Shown here: piece after piece, positions 8,466-16,097 of the stretch
How positions within the stretch are numbered: the stretch's first letter is position 1
Layout of the letters: each line of letters starts with the position of its first letter
Assembly: GCF_019219065.1 (NCBI RefSeq)
Contig: NZ_JAHUWK010000010.1
Coordinates: forward strand, 62,001 to 126,000
Origin: Duganella sp. sic0402
GTDB lineage: Bacteria > Pseudomonadota > Gammaproteobacteria > Burkholderiales > Burkholderiaceae_D
DNA: 64,000 bases
Reading direction: 5' to 3'
The notes under the pieces: generated by a model
Told to the model about the DNA's origin: nothing
The model's database searches: none
Seen by the model: the letters and a program-made list of their open reading frames with translations, nothing else
Made by a program: the position numbers and the translations under genes

Positions 8466-9902
8466 TTATTTAGGCTGAAGCACCCCCAAACGCTCGCTCG
8501 CGTGCGTGTTCTGTGCATTGAGCTCCAGCGAGCGGCGGTAGTTCTGAATGGCCAGCTCGCGCTCGCCGGCGGCTTCGTAGCCTTCGGCCAGGCTGTCGTA
8601 GGCGTTGGCGCTTTGCGGATACAGGCGCGTCGTCAGGCTGAGGATTGCGATGGCTTGCGCTTTTTGGCCTGCGCCCAGTAGCCGGTAGCCCCAGGCGTTT
8701 AATGCGTCTTCCGATGGCTGGGCGATATCGGACTGCTTGCGCAACTGCGCCAGTTTTTCATCCAGACGTTCAAACCCGCTCGCTTGCGCCTGTTCGCGCA
8801 AGCGATAGGTGGCATAGCCGCCGCTGACCTTCCTCAGGCCCGGCAGGAAATAGCTGGCCACCACGTCGATCATCTGCTCCGGCTCCGCGCCGGCCAGATT
8901 GGTCAGGATTACAATCGCCAGGTCGTTGTCCGGATAGACATAGAAGGCCGAGCGCGCGCCGCCGATGCCAGCTACTGCACGATATTCGTTGTCGCGGATC
9001 GCAGGCCAGCCCAGCGCCCATGGCGCACCCTTGCCGTTATTGAACTGGCCGCGCCGCCACAGCTGCGCCAATCCCTGCTTCGACACGATCTGTTCCTTTT
9101 GCAGCGCGATGATCCACTGCGCCAGATTTTCCGCCGAGGTGTTGATGCCGGCGCCAGCGCGCAGGAACGCCGGGAAATCATCCACCATCGCTTTCAGCGT
9201 CTTGCCGTCCGCATCCAGGCGATAGGATGGCGCTTTGTCGGGAATCACATCCTGCACATCACCGAAGCTGGTCTGCCGCATGCCGGCCACGTCGAACTGC
9301 CGCTGGCGAATAAACTGCGTGAATGGCTGCCCGCTCAGCTGGTCGATGATTTGACCAAGCAGCAGATAGTTGGTCTGGTTATAGCGGAAGCGCTCTCCCG
9401 GCGTGAAGTCAACTGGCGCCGCCTGCGTTTGCTTCCACGCCGCATCCCAATTGCTGGCTGACGCGATTTGCCAGGTCTGCTGATGAATGATGTCGGGCAG
9501 GCCGGACGTATGGTTCAGCAATTGGGTGATGGTCACCGCCTGCCACGCCGTCGGCAAGTCTTTCAGATAGCGCGACACCGGCGCAGCCAGATCCAGCTTG
9601 CCTTGCTCCGCCAATTGCATGATGGCGACGCCGGTGAAGGATTTGGTGGCGGAGTTGATCGAGAAGACGCTGCGCTGCGTGACCGGAATCGCATGCGGCA
9701 GTTCCGCCGTTCCGTAGGACTTCAGCATGACGATTTTGCCGCCCTGGACCACGGCCAGCTGCAAGCCCGGTATGCGCCGCTCGCGCATTTCGCTTTGCAG
9801 GTAGCGTTGGACTTCGTCAGCCACGGACGGCGCGGCGGCCGCAGTGGCGCCACTCAGCAGGGTGACCAGGAATGCGGCGGCAGTCAGGACAGCTTTCATC
9901 AT
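8466..9902 (-). CDS. Serine hydrolase (class C beta-lactamase-like) with TPR tail
   Basis: The 478-residue protein has a signal peptide (about residues 1-24) and a penicillin-binding-like hydrolase domain. The SxxK nucleophile motif is 'SATK' in 'FSINSATKSFTG'. The second motif is 'RYNQTNYLLLG', the common YxN variant. After about residue 385, two tetratricopeptide-like helices follow ('AYDSLAEGYEAAGERELAIQ'). Such proteins act as esterases, D-aminopeptidases or peptidoglycan enzymes; few are true beta-lactamases. It is transcribed divergently from the acetamidase-like gene across a strong palindrome. A paralogue of the same architecture lies at 63328. Confidence 0.87.
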   Translation of the reverse strand: MMKAVLTAAAFLVTLLSGATAAAAPSVADEVQRYLQSEMRERRIPGLQLAVVQGGKIVMLKSYGTAELPHAIPVTQRSVFSINSATKSFTGVAIMQLAEQGKLDLAAPVSRYLKDLPTAWQAVTITQLLNHTSGLPDIIHQQTWQIASASNWDAAWKQTQAAPVDFTPGERFRYNQTNYLLLGQIIDQLSGQPFTQFIRQRQFDVAGMRQTSFGDVQDVIPDKAPSYRLDADGKTLKAMVDDFPAFLRAGAGINTSAENLAQWIIALQKEQIVSKQGLAQLWRRGQFNNGKGAPWALGWPAIRDNEYRAVAGIGGARSAFYVYPDNDLAIVILTNLAGAEPEQMIDVVASYFLPGLRKVSGGYATYRLREQAQASGFERLDEKLAQLRKQSDIAQPSEDALNAWGYRLLGAGQKAQAIAILSLTTRLYPQSANAYDSLAEGYEAAGERELAIQNYRRSLELNAQNTHASERLGVLQPK

Positions 9903-9945
9903 TCTCGCGCGATGCGCTTTAGTGGGAATGAGGCGAGTGTAGATG

Positions 9946-9967
9946 AAGTAGAAAATATTTTCTACTT
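9946..9967. promoter_or_regulatory. Perfect 22-bp palindromic operator
   Basis: The half-site AAGTAGAAAAT is followed at once by its exact reverse complement. It lies between two divergent genes and overlaps the -35 region of the rightward promoter. A perfect two-fold site of this length is the signature of a dimeric repressor. The regulator is not identifiable here. Confidence 0.75.
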
Positions 9968-9987
9968 ATTTCAAGCTCTGCTATGAT
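9960..9987 (+). promoter_or_regulatory. Probable promoter of acetamidase-like gene
   Basis: TTCTAC (9960-9965) and TATGAT (9982-9987) are spaced by 16 bases. The -35 box is inside the 22-bp palindrome, so binding there should block transcription. Confidence 0.5.
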
Positions 9988-10016
9988 GATCCGGTCACCA
10001 CTTTGCGAGGCAGGCC

Positions 10017-11336
10017 ATGCGCAGCGCGTTATTTATAGTCTTACTGGGCGCCGCCATGTCGTCACACGCGGCGGAAAGCTGGCTACTGCAGCTTGATCGC
10101 TGGGGCAATCCGTCCTACATGACACTGCATTTTCAGGACGCCGGCGGCAAGCTATCCGGCACCCTCGACGGCGATGCGCTGAGCGGCACGCGCCAGCATG
10201 GCCAGGTGCTGCTGAACGTCATCGACAAGCAAGGCAAGCGCTATACATACAAGGGCAGCGCCAGCGCCGACCGCCTGCAAGGCAGCGCCGATTTCCCCGA
10301 CACGAATAACGCCAACGCACGCGCCAGTCATACTTTCAGCGCACGCCGCCTGCCGGAACGCGCATCGGCCGCACCGCAACGGCACGAGTTCACGCCCAGG
10401 GACTACGCGAACGAATTCAGCGCCACGCGCGCACCGGTGTTGACGGTGTGGCCGGGCGACACCATCCACACCACCACCATCGATTCCGGCGGCGTCGATG
10501 AACATGGCGTCACACGCGCGCTATATGGCAATCCGCAGACCGGCCCGTTCTTCGTCATGGGCGCTGAGGCTGGCGATACGCTGGTGGTCCATCTGCTCAA
10601 GCTGACACTGAACCGCGACTACGCCGACAGCCTGGACGCCATCGTCGGCCGCGCGCAGACCACCGCCCTCGCGGCGCGTGCCAGCACGCTGGGCAAGCCG
10701 GTGCGCTGGAAGCTGGACCGCCAGCGCGGCCTGGCCAGTCCCGAGTCAGCCAGTGGCGCGCTGCGCGGTTTCGCCGTGCCAGTCAGGCCGATGCTGGGTG
10801 GACTGGCAGTGGCGCCGCCCGACGGTCCGCCATTCTCCACCGGCGACACCGGCCGCTTCGGCGGCAATATGGATTTCAACGAAGTCGTCGCAGGCAACAA
10901 GGTCTACCTGCCAGTGCAGCAGCCCGGCGCACTGCTGTATCTCGGCGACGCCCATGCGCTGCAAGGCGATGGCGAGACTTCGCAGTACGCACTTGAAACC
11001 TCGATGGACGTGGAGTTCCGCGTGGAGCTCATCAAAGGCAAGGCCATCGGCATGCCACGCGTGGAATCGCCGACGCACATCATGACGCTGGGCCAAGCCG
11101 GTTCGCTGGACGACGCGCTGCGCCAGGCCACGGCCGGCATGACGCAATGGCTACAGCAGGACTACGGTCTCAGTCTTTCCGACAGCGCAGTGGTGCTGGG
11201 CGGCGCGGTCGAATACACTGTCGCCAATCTGGCTGGCCGCAGTGTCGGCGTCGCCGCAAAAATCAAGAAAGCCCTGCTACATGAAAATAACCCTCACGGC
11301 GGCCCTGCTGCTGCCGCTACTGGCCAGCGCCAATGA
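10017..11336 (+). CDS. Acetamidase/formamidase family protein, exported
   Basis: The 439-residue protein starts with a signal peptide (about residues 1-19, ending SHAAE). A beta-rich segment of about 100 residues comes before the FmdA/AmdA-like domain. That domain is recognised by 'PVLTVWPGDTIHTTTIDSGG', by 'GPFFVMGAEAGDTLVVHL', by 'GGNMDFNEVVAG' and by 'GDAHALQGDGE'. Family enzymes are metal-dependent hydrolases of small amides, normally cytoplasmic; export and the extra N-terminal module are unusual. The 3' end overlaps the DUF4424 gene by 56 bases, suggesting coupling. The substrate is unknown. Confidence 0.85.
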   Translation: MRSALFIVLLGAAMSSHAAESWLLQLDRWGNPSYMTLHFQDAGGKLSGTLDGDALSGTRQHGQVLLNVIDKQGKRYTYKGSASADRLQGSADFPDTNNANARASHTFSARRLPERASAAPQRHEFTPRDYANEFSATRAPVLTVWPGDTIHTTTIDSGGVDEHGVTRALYGNPQTGPFFVMGAEAGDTLVVHLLKLTLNRDYADSLDAIVGRAQTTALAARASTLGKPVRWKLDRQRGLASPESASGALRGFAVPVRPMLGGLAVAPPDGPPFSTGDTGRFGGNMDFNEVVAGNKVYLPVQQPGALLYLGDAHALQGDGETSQYALETSMDVEFRVELIKGKAIGMPRVESPTHIMTLGQAGSLDDALRQATAGMTQWLQQDYGLSLSDSAVVLGGAVEYTVANLAGRSVGVAAKIKKALLHENNPHGGPAAAATGQRQ

Positions 11337-12258
11337 CGGCATAGGCGCCGTCAGCGCCGGCGGCATTGTATTCGGCAAGACCGATGCGATCGCCATGAAG
11401 AAGGAAGTGCTGACGGTCAGCCATCAGCGCATCAGTGTGGACTACGAGTTCGTCAACGAGTCAGCCAAGGATGTGGAAGAAACCATCATCTTTCCGCTGC
11501 CCGCCTACCCCGCGACCAATCTGCCCAGCGATACCTACTACGGCCAGCCCAGCGACTTTTCGATTCTGGTCAACGGCAAGCCGGTCGGCTTCCGCACGGT
11601 GGTGCAAGCTTTTCTGGACGATGCCGATGTGACCGCGCAGCTGCGCGACGCCGGCTTAAGCGACGCGCAGATTGTCGATCACTCGCGTTTTGCGCCAGGC
11701 ACCAATGCGCCGCCGATCAGCGAACAGCAGCGCCAGCAACTGCTCAAGCTGAAGCTGATTGGTCAGGGTCCCAGCGATGAAGAGGAGCGGCTGTGGAGCA
11801 TTCAGGTCAACTATGTCTGGCGGCAGAAATTCCCGGCCAGGCAGGTGCTGCGCGTGCATCACGCCTACCGGCCATTCGTGGCGGCAGGTCCCGGCAACTC
11901 AGGCATGGACGCGGAGACCGCTGCGCGCTACTGCGCCGACGCGCCCTTCCTCAAAAGCTGGCAGCGGCTGGCGGCGCGCAACGATGGCAACTACCTCAAC
12001 GCGGCCAAAGTGTCGTACATCCTTAAGACCGGCAACACCTGGAAAAACGGTATTGAGGATTTCACGCTGAATATCGTCAAGCAGGCGCCGGATGAATTGG
12101 TCAGCCTGTGCTTCCCCGGCAGCTTCAGGAAGATCGACGCCGCCACCTTCCAGGTCCGCCTGCGCAACTTCCGCCCGACACAAGACCTGGAGGTCTACTT
12201 CGGCAATGTCGATCCGGCCGCCGCGCCGCACGACGGCCAGATGCCCAAGCTGAATTAA
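11281..12258 (+). CDS. DUF4424 family protein, exported
   Basis: The 325-residue protein begins 'MKITLTAALLLPLLASA', a short signal peptide, then 'NDGIGAVSAGGIVFGKTDAI', the usual opening of DUF4424. 'VDYEFVNESAKDVEETIIFP' is the conserved core strand. The ATG at 11281 puts the signal peptide at the N-terminus, so I prefer it to the upstream in-frame start at 11242. The first 56 bases overlap the acetamidase-like gene in another frame. The function of the family is not established. The gene ends convergently against the chemoreceptor gene with a 4-base overlap. Confidence 0.85.
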   Translation: MKITLTAALLLPLLASANDGIGAVSAGGIVFGKTDAIAMKKEVLTVSHQRISVDYEFVNESAKDVEETIIFPLPAYPATNLPSDTYYGQPSDFSILVNGKPVGFRTVVQAFLDDADVTAQLRDAGLSDAQIVDHSRFAPGTNAPPISEQQRQQLLKLKLIGQGPSDEEERLWSIQVNYVWRQKFPARQVLRVHHAYRPFVAAGPGNSGMDAETAARYCADAPFLKSWQRLAARNDGNYLNAAKVSYILKTGNTWKNGIEDFTLNIVKQAPDELVSLCFPGSFRKIDAATFQVRLRNFRPTQDLEVYFGNVDPAAAPHDGQMPKLN

Positions 12259-13841
12259 GCCGCCAGCAACGCCACCGGCTTGCGCGCGGCCGGCTGCGCG
12301 TCCAGCTTGAACACGGACACTGTGCCGGACAAGGCCTCGGCCTGTTCCTGCATCGCGGCGGCAGCGGCCGACGCTTGCTCGACCAGCGCTGCGTTCTGCT
12401 GCGTGACGCTGTCCATTTCCGATACCGCGTGGTTGATCTGCTCGATGCCGGCGCTTTGTTCATGCGACGCAGCGCTGATTTCACCCATGATGTCGGTCAC
12501 GCGGCGGATGCTTTGCACGATGTCCTGCATGGTGGCGCCAGCCTGGTCGACCAGCTGGGTGCCAGCGTCCACCTGCGCCACCGAGCCGTCAATCAGCACC
12601 TTGATTTCCTTGGCCGCCGCTGCACTGCGCTGCGCCAGCGTGCGCACTTCGGACGCCACCACGGCAAAGCCGCGCCCATGCTCGCCGGCGCGCGCCGCTT
12701 CGACAGCGGCGTTCAATGCCAGGATATTGGTCTGGAAGGCGATGCCGTCAATCACGCTGATAATGTCAGCGATCTTCTTCGACGAGGCATTGATCGAGTC
12801 CATGGTCTGCACCACCTGCGCCACCACCTCGCCGCCCTTGCTGGCCACTTGCGAAGCGCTGGCCGCCAGGCCGTTGGCGCGCTGTGCGTTGTCAGCGTTC
12901 TGGCGCACGGTGGAGGTCAGTTCTTCCATCGAGGCGGCGGTCTGCTGCAATGCGCTGGCCTGCTGCTCGGTACGCGCCGACAGGTCGAGATTGCCGGCGG
13001 CGATTTGCGACGAGGCACTGCCGATCGAGGTCGTGCCTTCGCGCACTTCGCCGACGATGCGCACCAGGCCGTCGTTCATATGGCGCAGCGCTTCCAGCAG
13101 CTGGCCGGTTTCGTCCTCGCTGTGCACTTCAATCTGGCTGCTCAAGTCACCGGCGGCGACGGTATTGGCCACCGCCACCGCGCGGTGCAGTGGACGGGTG
13201 ATCGAGCGCGCGATCCACACGCCCAGTCCCACCGCCACCAGCAGCGCGGCGGCGCCCAGCGCCAGCATCAGCAGCCGGCTTTGCGCGTACGTTTCAGCGG
13301 CGTTATCGCTGTAGCTGTTCATGCGCGTCACCTGGAACGCGATCATCTCGTCCATGGTGGCCTGGTAGTTGCGGAAGATCGGCCGTAGCGTGCCGTTCAG
13401 ATAGGCTTTCTGCTCGGCTTCACTGGCATTGTCGATCAGCTTCAGCATGTGCGCCACGCCAGCCTTGTACTGTTCGTTGGCGTCCAGCGCGCGCGCCAGG
13501 ATGGCCTTGCCCTTGGGCAGATAGAGATTTTGCTGTAGCCAGTCCAGCTTGCCTTGCAGCGCCTGCTGCGCCTGGGCGATGGCGGCGCGCTGCTGGCGGC
13601 GGTCGTCTTCGTTATCGCTCAACATGGTGTTGCGCAGCGCGATGGCGATGCTGTTGGCGTCGGTCAGCGACTGTGTCGCCTGGAAGGACTTGGGCAGCGC
13701 ATCCTTGACGATGGCCGTGGTGCCGTCGTTGACCTTGCCCAGCACGGTAATACCGATGCCGATGCAGGCCAGCAGGATGACGATCATTGCGCCCGAATTC
13801 GCGGCCAGGCGTGTGCCGATTTTAAAGTTGGAAATACCCAT
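12255..13841 (-). CDS. Methyl-accepting chemotaxis protein
   Basis: The 528-residue protein has a membrane helix at about residues 12-32, a periplasmic four-helix-bundle-like sensor to about 190, a second helix ('LLMLALGAAALLVAVGLGV') and a HAMP domain. The long signalling coiled coil contains the hairpin tip 'FQTNILALNAAVEAARAGEH'. It senses a ligand in the periplasm and controls the CheA kinase through CheW. I chose the ATG at 13841 because AAGGTGA sits 6 bases before it. The upstream in-frame start at 13898 would bury the first helix. No C-terminal CheR-docking pentapeptide is seen. A perfect FNR-type box lies upstream. Confidence 0.93.
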   Translation of the reverse strand: MGISNFKIGTRLAANSGAMIVILLACIGIGITVLGKVNDGTTAIVKDALPKSFQATQSLTDANSIAIALRNTMLSDNEDDRRQQRAAIAQAQQALQGKLDWLQQNLYLPKGKAILARALDANEQYKAGVAHMLKLIDNASEAEQKAYLNGTLRPIFRNYQATMDEMIAFQVTRMNSYSDNAAETYAQSRLLMLALGAAALLVAVGLGVWIARSITRPLHRAVAVANTVAAGDLSSQIEVHSEDETGQLLEALRHMNDGLVRIVGEVREGTTSIGSASSQIAAGNLDLSARTEQQASALQQTAASMEELTSTVRQNADNAQRANGLAASASQVASKGGEVVAQVVQTMDSINASSKKIADIISVIDGIAFQTNILALNAAVEAARAGEHGRGFAVVASEVRTLAQRSAAAAKEIKVLIDGSVAQVDAGTQLVDQAGATMQDIVQSIRRVTDIMGEISAASHEQSAGIEQINHAVSEMDSVTQQNAALVEQASAAAAAMQEQAEALSGTVSVFKLDAQPAARKPVALLAA

Positions 13842-13874
13842 TTGATTCACCTTTTCATCATGTTTCGCCCAACA

Positions 13875-13916
13875 GAATAACTTTTTGCCTGGGGTCAAAA
13901 CTTTGATTTAGATCAA
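13875..13916 (-). promoter_or_regulatory. FNR/ANR-type box and promoter of chemoreceptor gene
   Basis: TTGATTTAGATCAA (13903-13916) is a perfect TTGAT-N4-ATCAA box. On the minus strand a TTATTC -10 box lies at 13880-13875. The implied start near 13868 puts the box centre at -41.5, the class II activator position used by FNR-family regulators. Oxygen-limited induction of the receptor is the inference. Confidence 0.7.
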
Positions 13917-13945
13917 ATTTTTATTTCCTTACTGAAATTTTCATT

Positions 13946-13962
13946 GCTAGTGTTTCACTAGC
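13946..13962 (-). terminator. Hairpin overlapping the stop of the solute-binding gene
   Basis: GCTAGTG and CACTAGC pair perfectly around TTT. On the minus strand the hairpin is followed by AATGAAAATTT, a weak U-tract. It contains the TAG stop of the gene at 13958 and probably ends that operon. Confidence 0.5.
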
Positions 13963-14884
13963 GACCACGGTTGGGACGTAGCCACAGCTCGCGCCGTCCC
14001 AGCGGCGTGGCGGGTGACAGCAAGGCGTTGCGCAACTCAAACACGCGGCGCTTGTCGAGCGTGGAGCGGGCGATCATCTCGCCGTAATACTCGTGGAACA
14101 GACTGGCGTAGCTGCCGTCGGCCAGCATGTACTCCAGGCCGCGTTGCAGGGCGGTGGCCAATGCGGTGTTGGCTTTGTTGACGAAGAAGTAAAACGCGCT
14201 GGGATAGTGCAGCGCCAGGCCGGGGGCGACGATCAGCCCTTGGTTGGCAAAGGCGGCCGCTTCGTTCCATACTTCGAACACCGCGCGCGGGAAGTAGTCG
14301 ACCCGGCCGGATTGCAGCATTTTGAACATGCCGGCGTAGTCGGAGGCAGTCTGCACGCGGTAGTGGTTGGCGCGCAGGATCTCGGTGTCGGGCCAGTCGT
14401 GGCCTTGCAAGGCGTCCAGCGCTTGCAGGTCGGCGGCCTGGCGGATCGCGGCAAAACTGGCTGCGTCCTGTTCGCGTATCAGCAGCAGGCGCCAGCCGAT
14501 CAAGCCCATGTCGAGCGGGATGCGGATCGGCAGCAGGTCGCGCTCGCGCTGCTGGGAGGCCATGGTCCAGGCGATGTCGATCCCGCGGCCGCCTTTGAGC
14601 TCGGCCAGGGCGCGGTTCTGCCGCATCATCACTGTGCTGGGGCGCAGCAGGTAATCCTCGCCGGAACGCGCCAGCGCCATGCGCAGCAGCCGCACCGGAT
14701 AGTGTTCGCTGTCCTGGCCCAGTCCTTCCGCCTCCGAGGGCGGATAGCGCACCAGCGGCGCGGCGGCTGGCGAAGCGCGGGGCGAAGCCAAAGCCGGCCC
14801 CGGCGCTTGCGCGAACACGGACGCTGGGCCGGTGGCACTCAGCGCCAGTGCGCTGCCGAGCAGGAAGCGGCGGCGGTCGGTCAT
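13958..14884 (-). CDS. Extracellular solute-binding protein (family 3-like)
   Basis: The 308-residue protein starts 'MTDRRRFLLGSALALSA', a twin-arginine-like export signal ending near FAQA. The mature part has the pattern of amino-acid-type periplasmic binding proteins: a 'VRLLRMALARSGEDYLL' opening helix, two lobes joined by a hinge, and a late 'LATALQRGLEYMLADGSYAS' helix. No permease or ATPase gene lies nearby, so it may feed a distant ABC transporter or a receptor. It follows the coiled-coil gene by 8 bases in an operon. The neighbouring chemoreceptor could be a partner, but that is speculation. Confidence 0.75.
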   Translation of the reverse strand: MTDRRRFLLGSALALSATGPASVFAQAPGPALASPRASPAAAPLVRYPPSEAEGLGQDSEHYPVRLLRMALARSGEDYLLRPSTVMMRQNRALAELKGGRGIDIAWTMASQQRERDLLPIRIPLDMGLIGWRLLLIREQDAASFAAIRQAADLQALDALQGHDWPDTEILRANHYRVQTASDYAGMFKMLQSGRVDYFPRAVFEVWNEAAAFANQGLIVAPGLALHYPSAFYFFVNKANTALATALQRGLEYMLADGSYASLFHEYYGEMIARSTLDKRRVFELRNALLSPATPLGRRELWLRPNRGR

Positions 14885-14892
14885 GGGCGCGG

Positions 14893-15372
14893 TCAGCCCT
14901 GGCGGTTGGCCAGCCGGGCGCGCAATTCCTTGATTTCGGCGGCGTAGTTGTCGCGCGCGGTGACAGCGCCGACCAGTTCCATTTCGGCCGCCAGGCGCGC
15001 GTCGGAGGCGGCCGCCTGCGCCGCAACATTGCGTTCGATCTGCGCGCGCAGGTCGGCCAGCTGGGCGTCCTTGCCTTCGATCGCCAGCTGGTCCTTGGCC
15101 TTGCCGACCAGCGCGTCGGTGGCGATGCTGCGGGCGTTGCGCAGCTCGGCCATCAGTTGTTCGATTTCCTCGTCACGCGCGGCGGCTTGCGCCTGGGCGG
15201 CGTCGCGCGCGGCGCTGACGTCGGCCAGTTCGCCACGGGTGGCGTCCAGCGCGCTCTCGCTGCGCGCCAGCGCTTCGCGCGGACCGGCGCCGGCCTCCTC
15301 CGCCGCCCGCTGCACCCAGTCGCCCAGCGCGCTGACGATAGCTTCAGGAATTTCCAGTTTGGCGGCGGTCAT
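14893..15372 (-). CDS. Coiled-coil protein of unknown function
   Basis: This 159-residue protein begins 'MTAAKLEIPEAIVSALGDWV', with TGGAG 7 bases ahead of the ATG. From about residue 35 to the end it is almost all heptad-like Ala/Glu/Arg/Leu sequence ('EEIEQLMAELRNARS'), a predicted long coiled coil. There is no signal peptide and no membrane segment, so it is probably cytoplasmic. I cannot assign a family. KfrA-like or TolA-like labels would rest only on composition. It is the first gene before the solute-binding protein. Confidence 0.65.
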   Translation of the reverse strand: MTAAKLEIPEAIVSALGDWVQRAAEEAGAGPREALARSESALDATRGELADVSAARDAAQAQAAARDEEIEQLMAELRNARSIATDALVGKAKDQLAIEGKDAQLADLRAQIERNVAAQAAASDARLAAEMELVGAVTARDNYAAEIKELRARLANRQG

Positions 15373-15434
15373 TGCGAACTCCAGTAAAAATAGAGCTGCT
15401 ACGATACCGCACACATTGCCGCGAGGCAAGAACG

Positions 15435-15962
15435 TCAGATGGCCTCGGCCGGCGCCTTGTTCTGGCGCGCCATGCGCACCATGGTGCTGGCATTGACGCA
15501 GGCCACCACCACTTCCAGCGCGGTACCGCCGATTGAGCCGGCGATCACGTTGTTGGCGATCCACAGGCAGGTGCCGCACAACATCAGCAGCCGCATCGGA
15601 ATGCCTTGCAGCAGGAACAGCGCCAGCGTGCCGAGGCAGGATGCCAGCAGCGGCAGCCAGTCGCTGGCCTGCTTCGCCAGGGCCAGTCCCAGTGCCAGGT
15701 TGGCCGCCACCACCAGCGCCGCCACCCACAGCGCGCGGGTGCGCAGCGCCAGCAGCGAGCGCAGGAAGGACATGGTGGAGCTGGCCACGGCGGTCGGGTT
15801 GCCGAGCAGGCCGAAATGCACAATATAGGCGAAGCATTCGCCCGCCATGAACAGCTTGAACCGCCGGTCATCCGTCTGCAGGAAGGAGCCGACACCCAGC
15901 GCGAACGCCACATAGCCGACGCACTGCGCCGGCGAGAACCAATCGATCATCATGGCCGGCAT
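15435..15962 (-). CDS. YgjV family inner-membrane protein
   Basis: The 175-residue protein has about five to six membrane helices and the family opening 'FSPAQCVGYVAFALGVGSFL' followed by 'TDDRRFKLFM'. YgjV proteins are small inner-membrane proteins of unknown role. Three ATG codons (15962, 15953, 15950) could start it; none has a good ribosome site, so the first is given. The gene is divergent from the S9 peptidase gene and lies 62 bases before the coiled-coil gene. Confidence 0.8.
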   Translation of the reverse strand: MPAMMIDWFSPAQCVGYVAFALGVGSFLQTDDRRFKLFMAGECFAYIVHFGLLGNPTAVASSTMSFLRSLLALRTRALWVAALVVAANLALGLALAKQASDWLPLLASCLGTLALFLLQGIPMRLLMLCGTCLWIANNVIAGSIGGTALEVVVACVNASTMVRMARQNKAPAEAI

Positions 15963-16097
15963 GATACGCGATCAGCTTGCCGCCTGCGGCGCAGAATCCG
16001 CAGTTTGTCGACGCCAGTTGCCATTCGTCGCGCGGATGACGCACAGCGATGTAAAGTTGCTATGCTTATCACTCCACTACTGAGAAAGAGGGAAACC

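Noticed and set aside
12108..13388. 426-codon plus-strand frame opposite the chemoreceptor
   Set aside because: It is the antisense shadow of the receptor; composition is low complexity (His/Arg/Gln).
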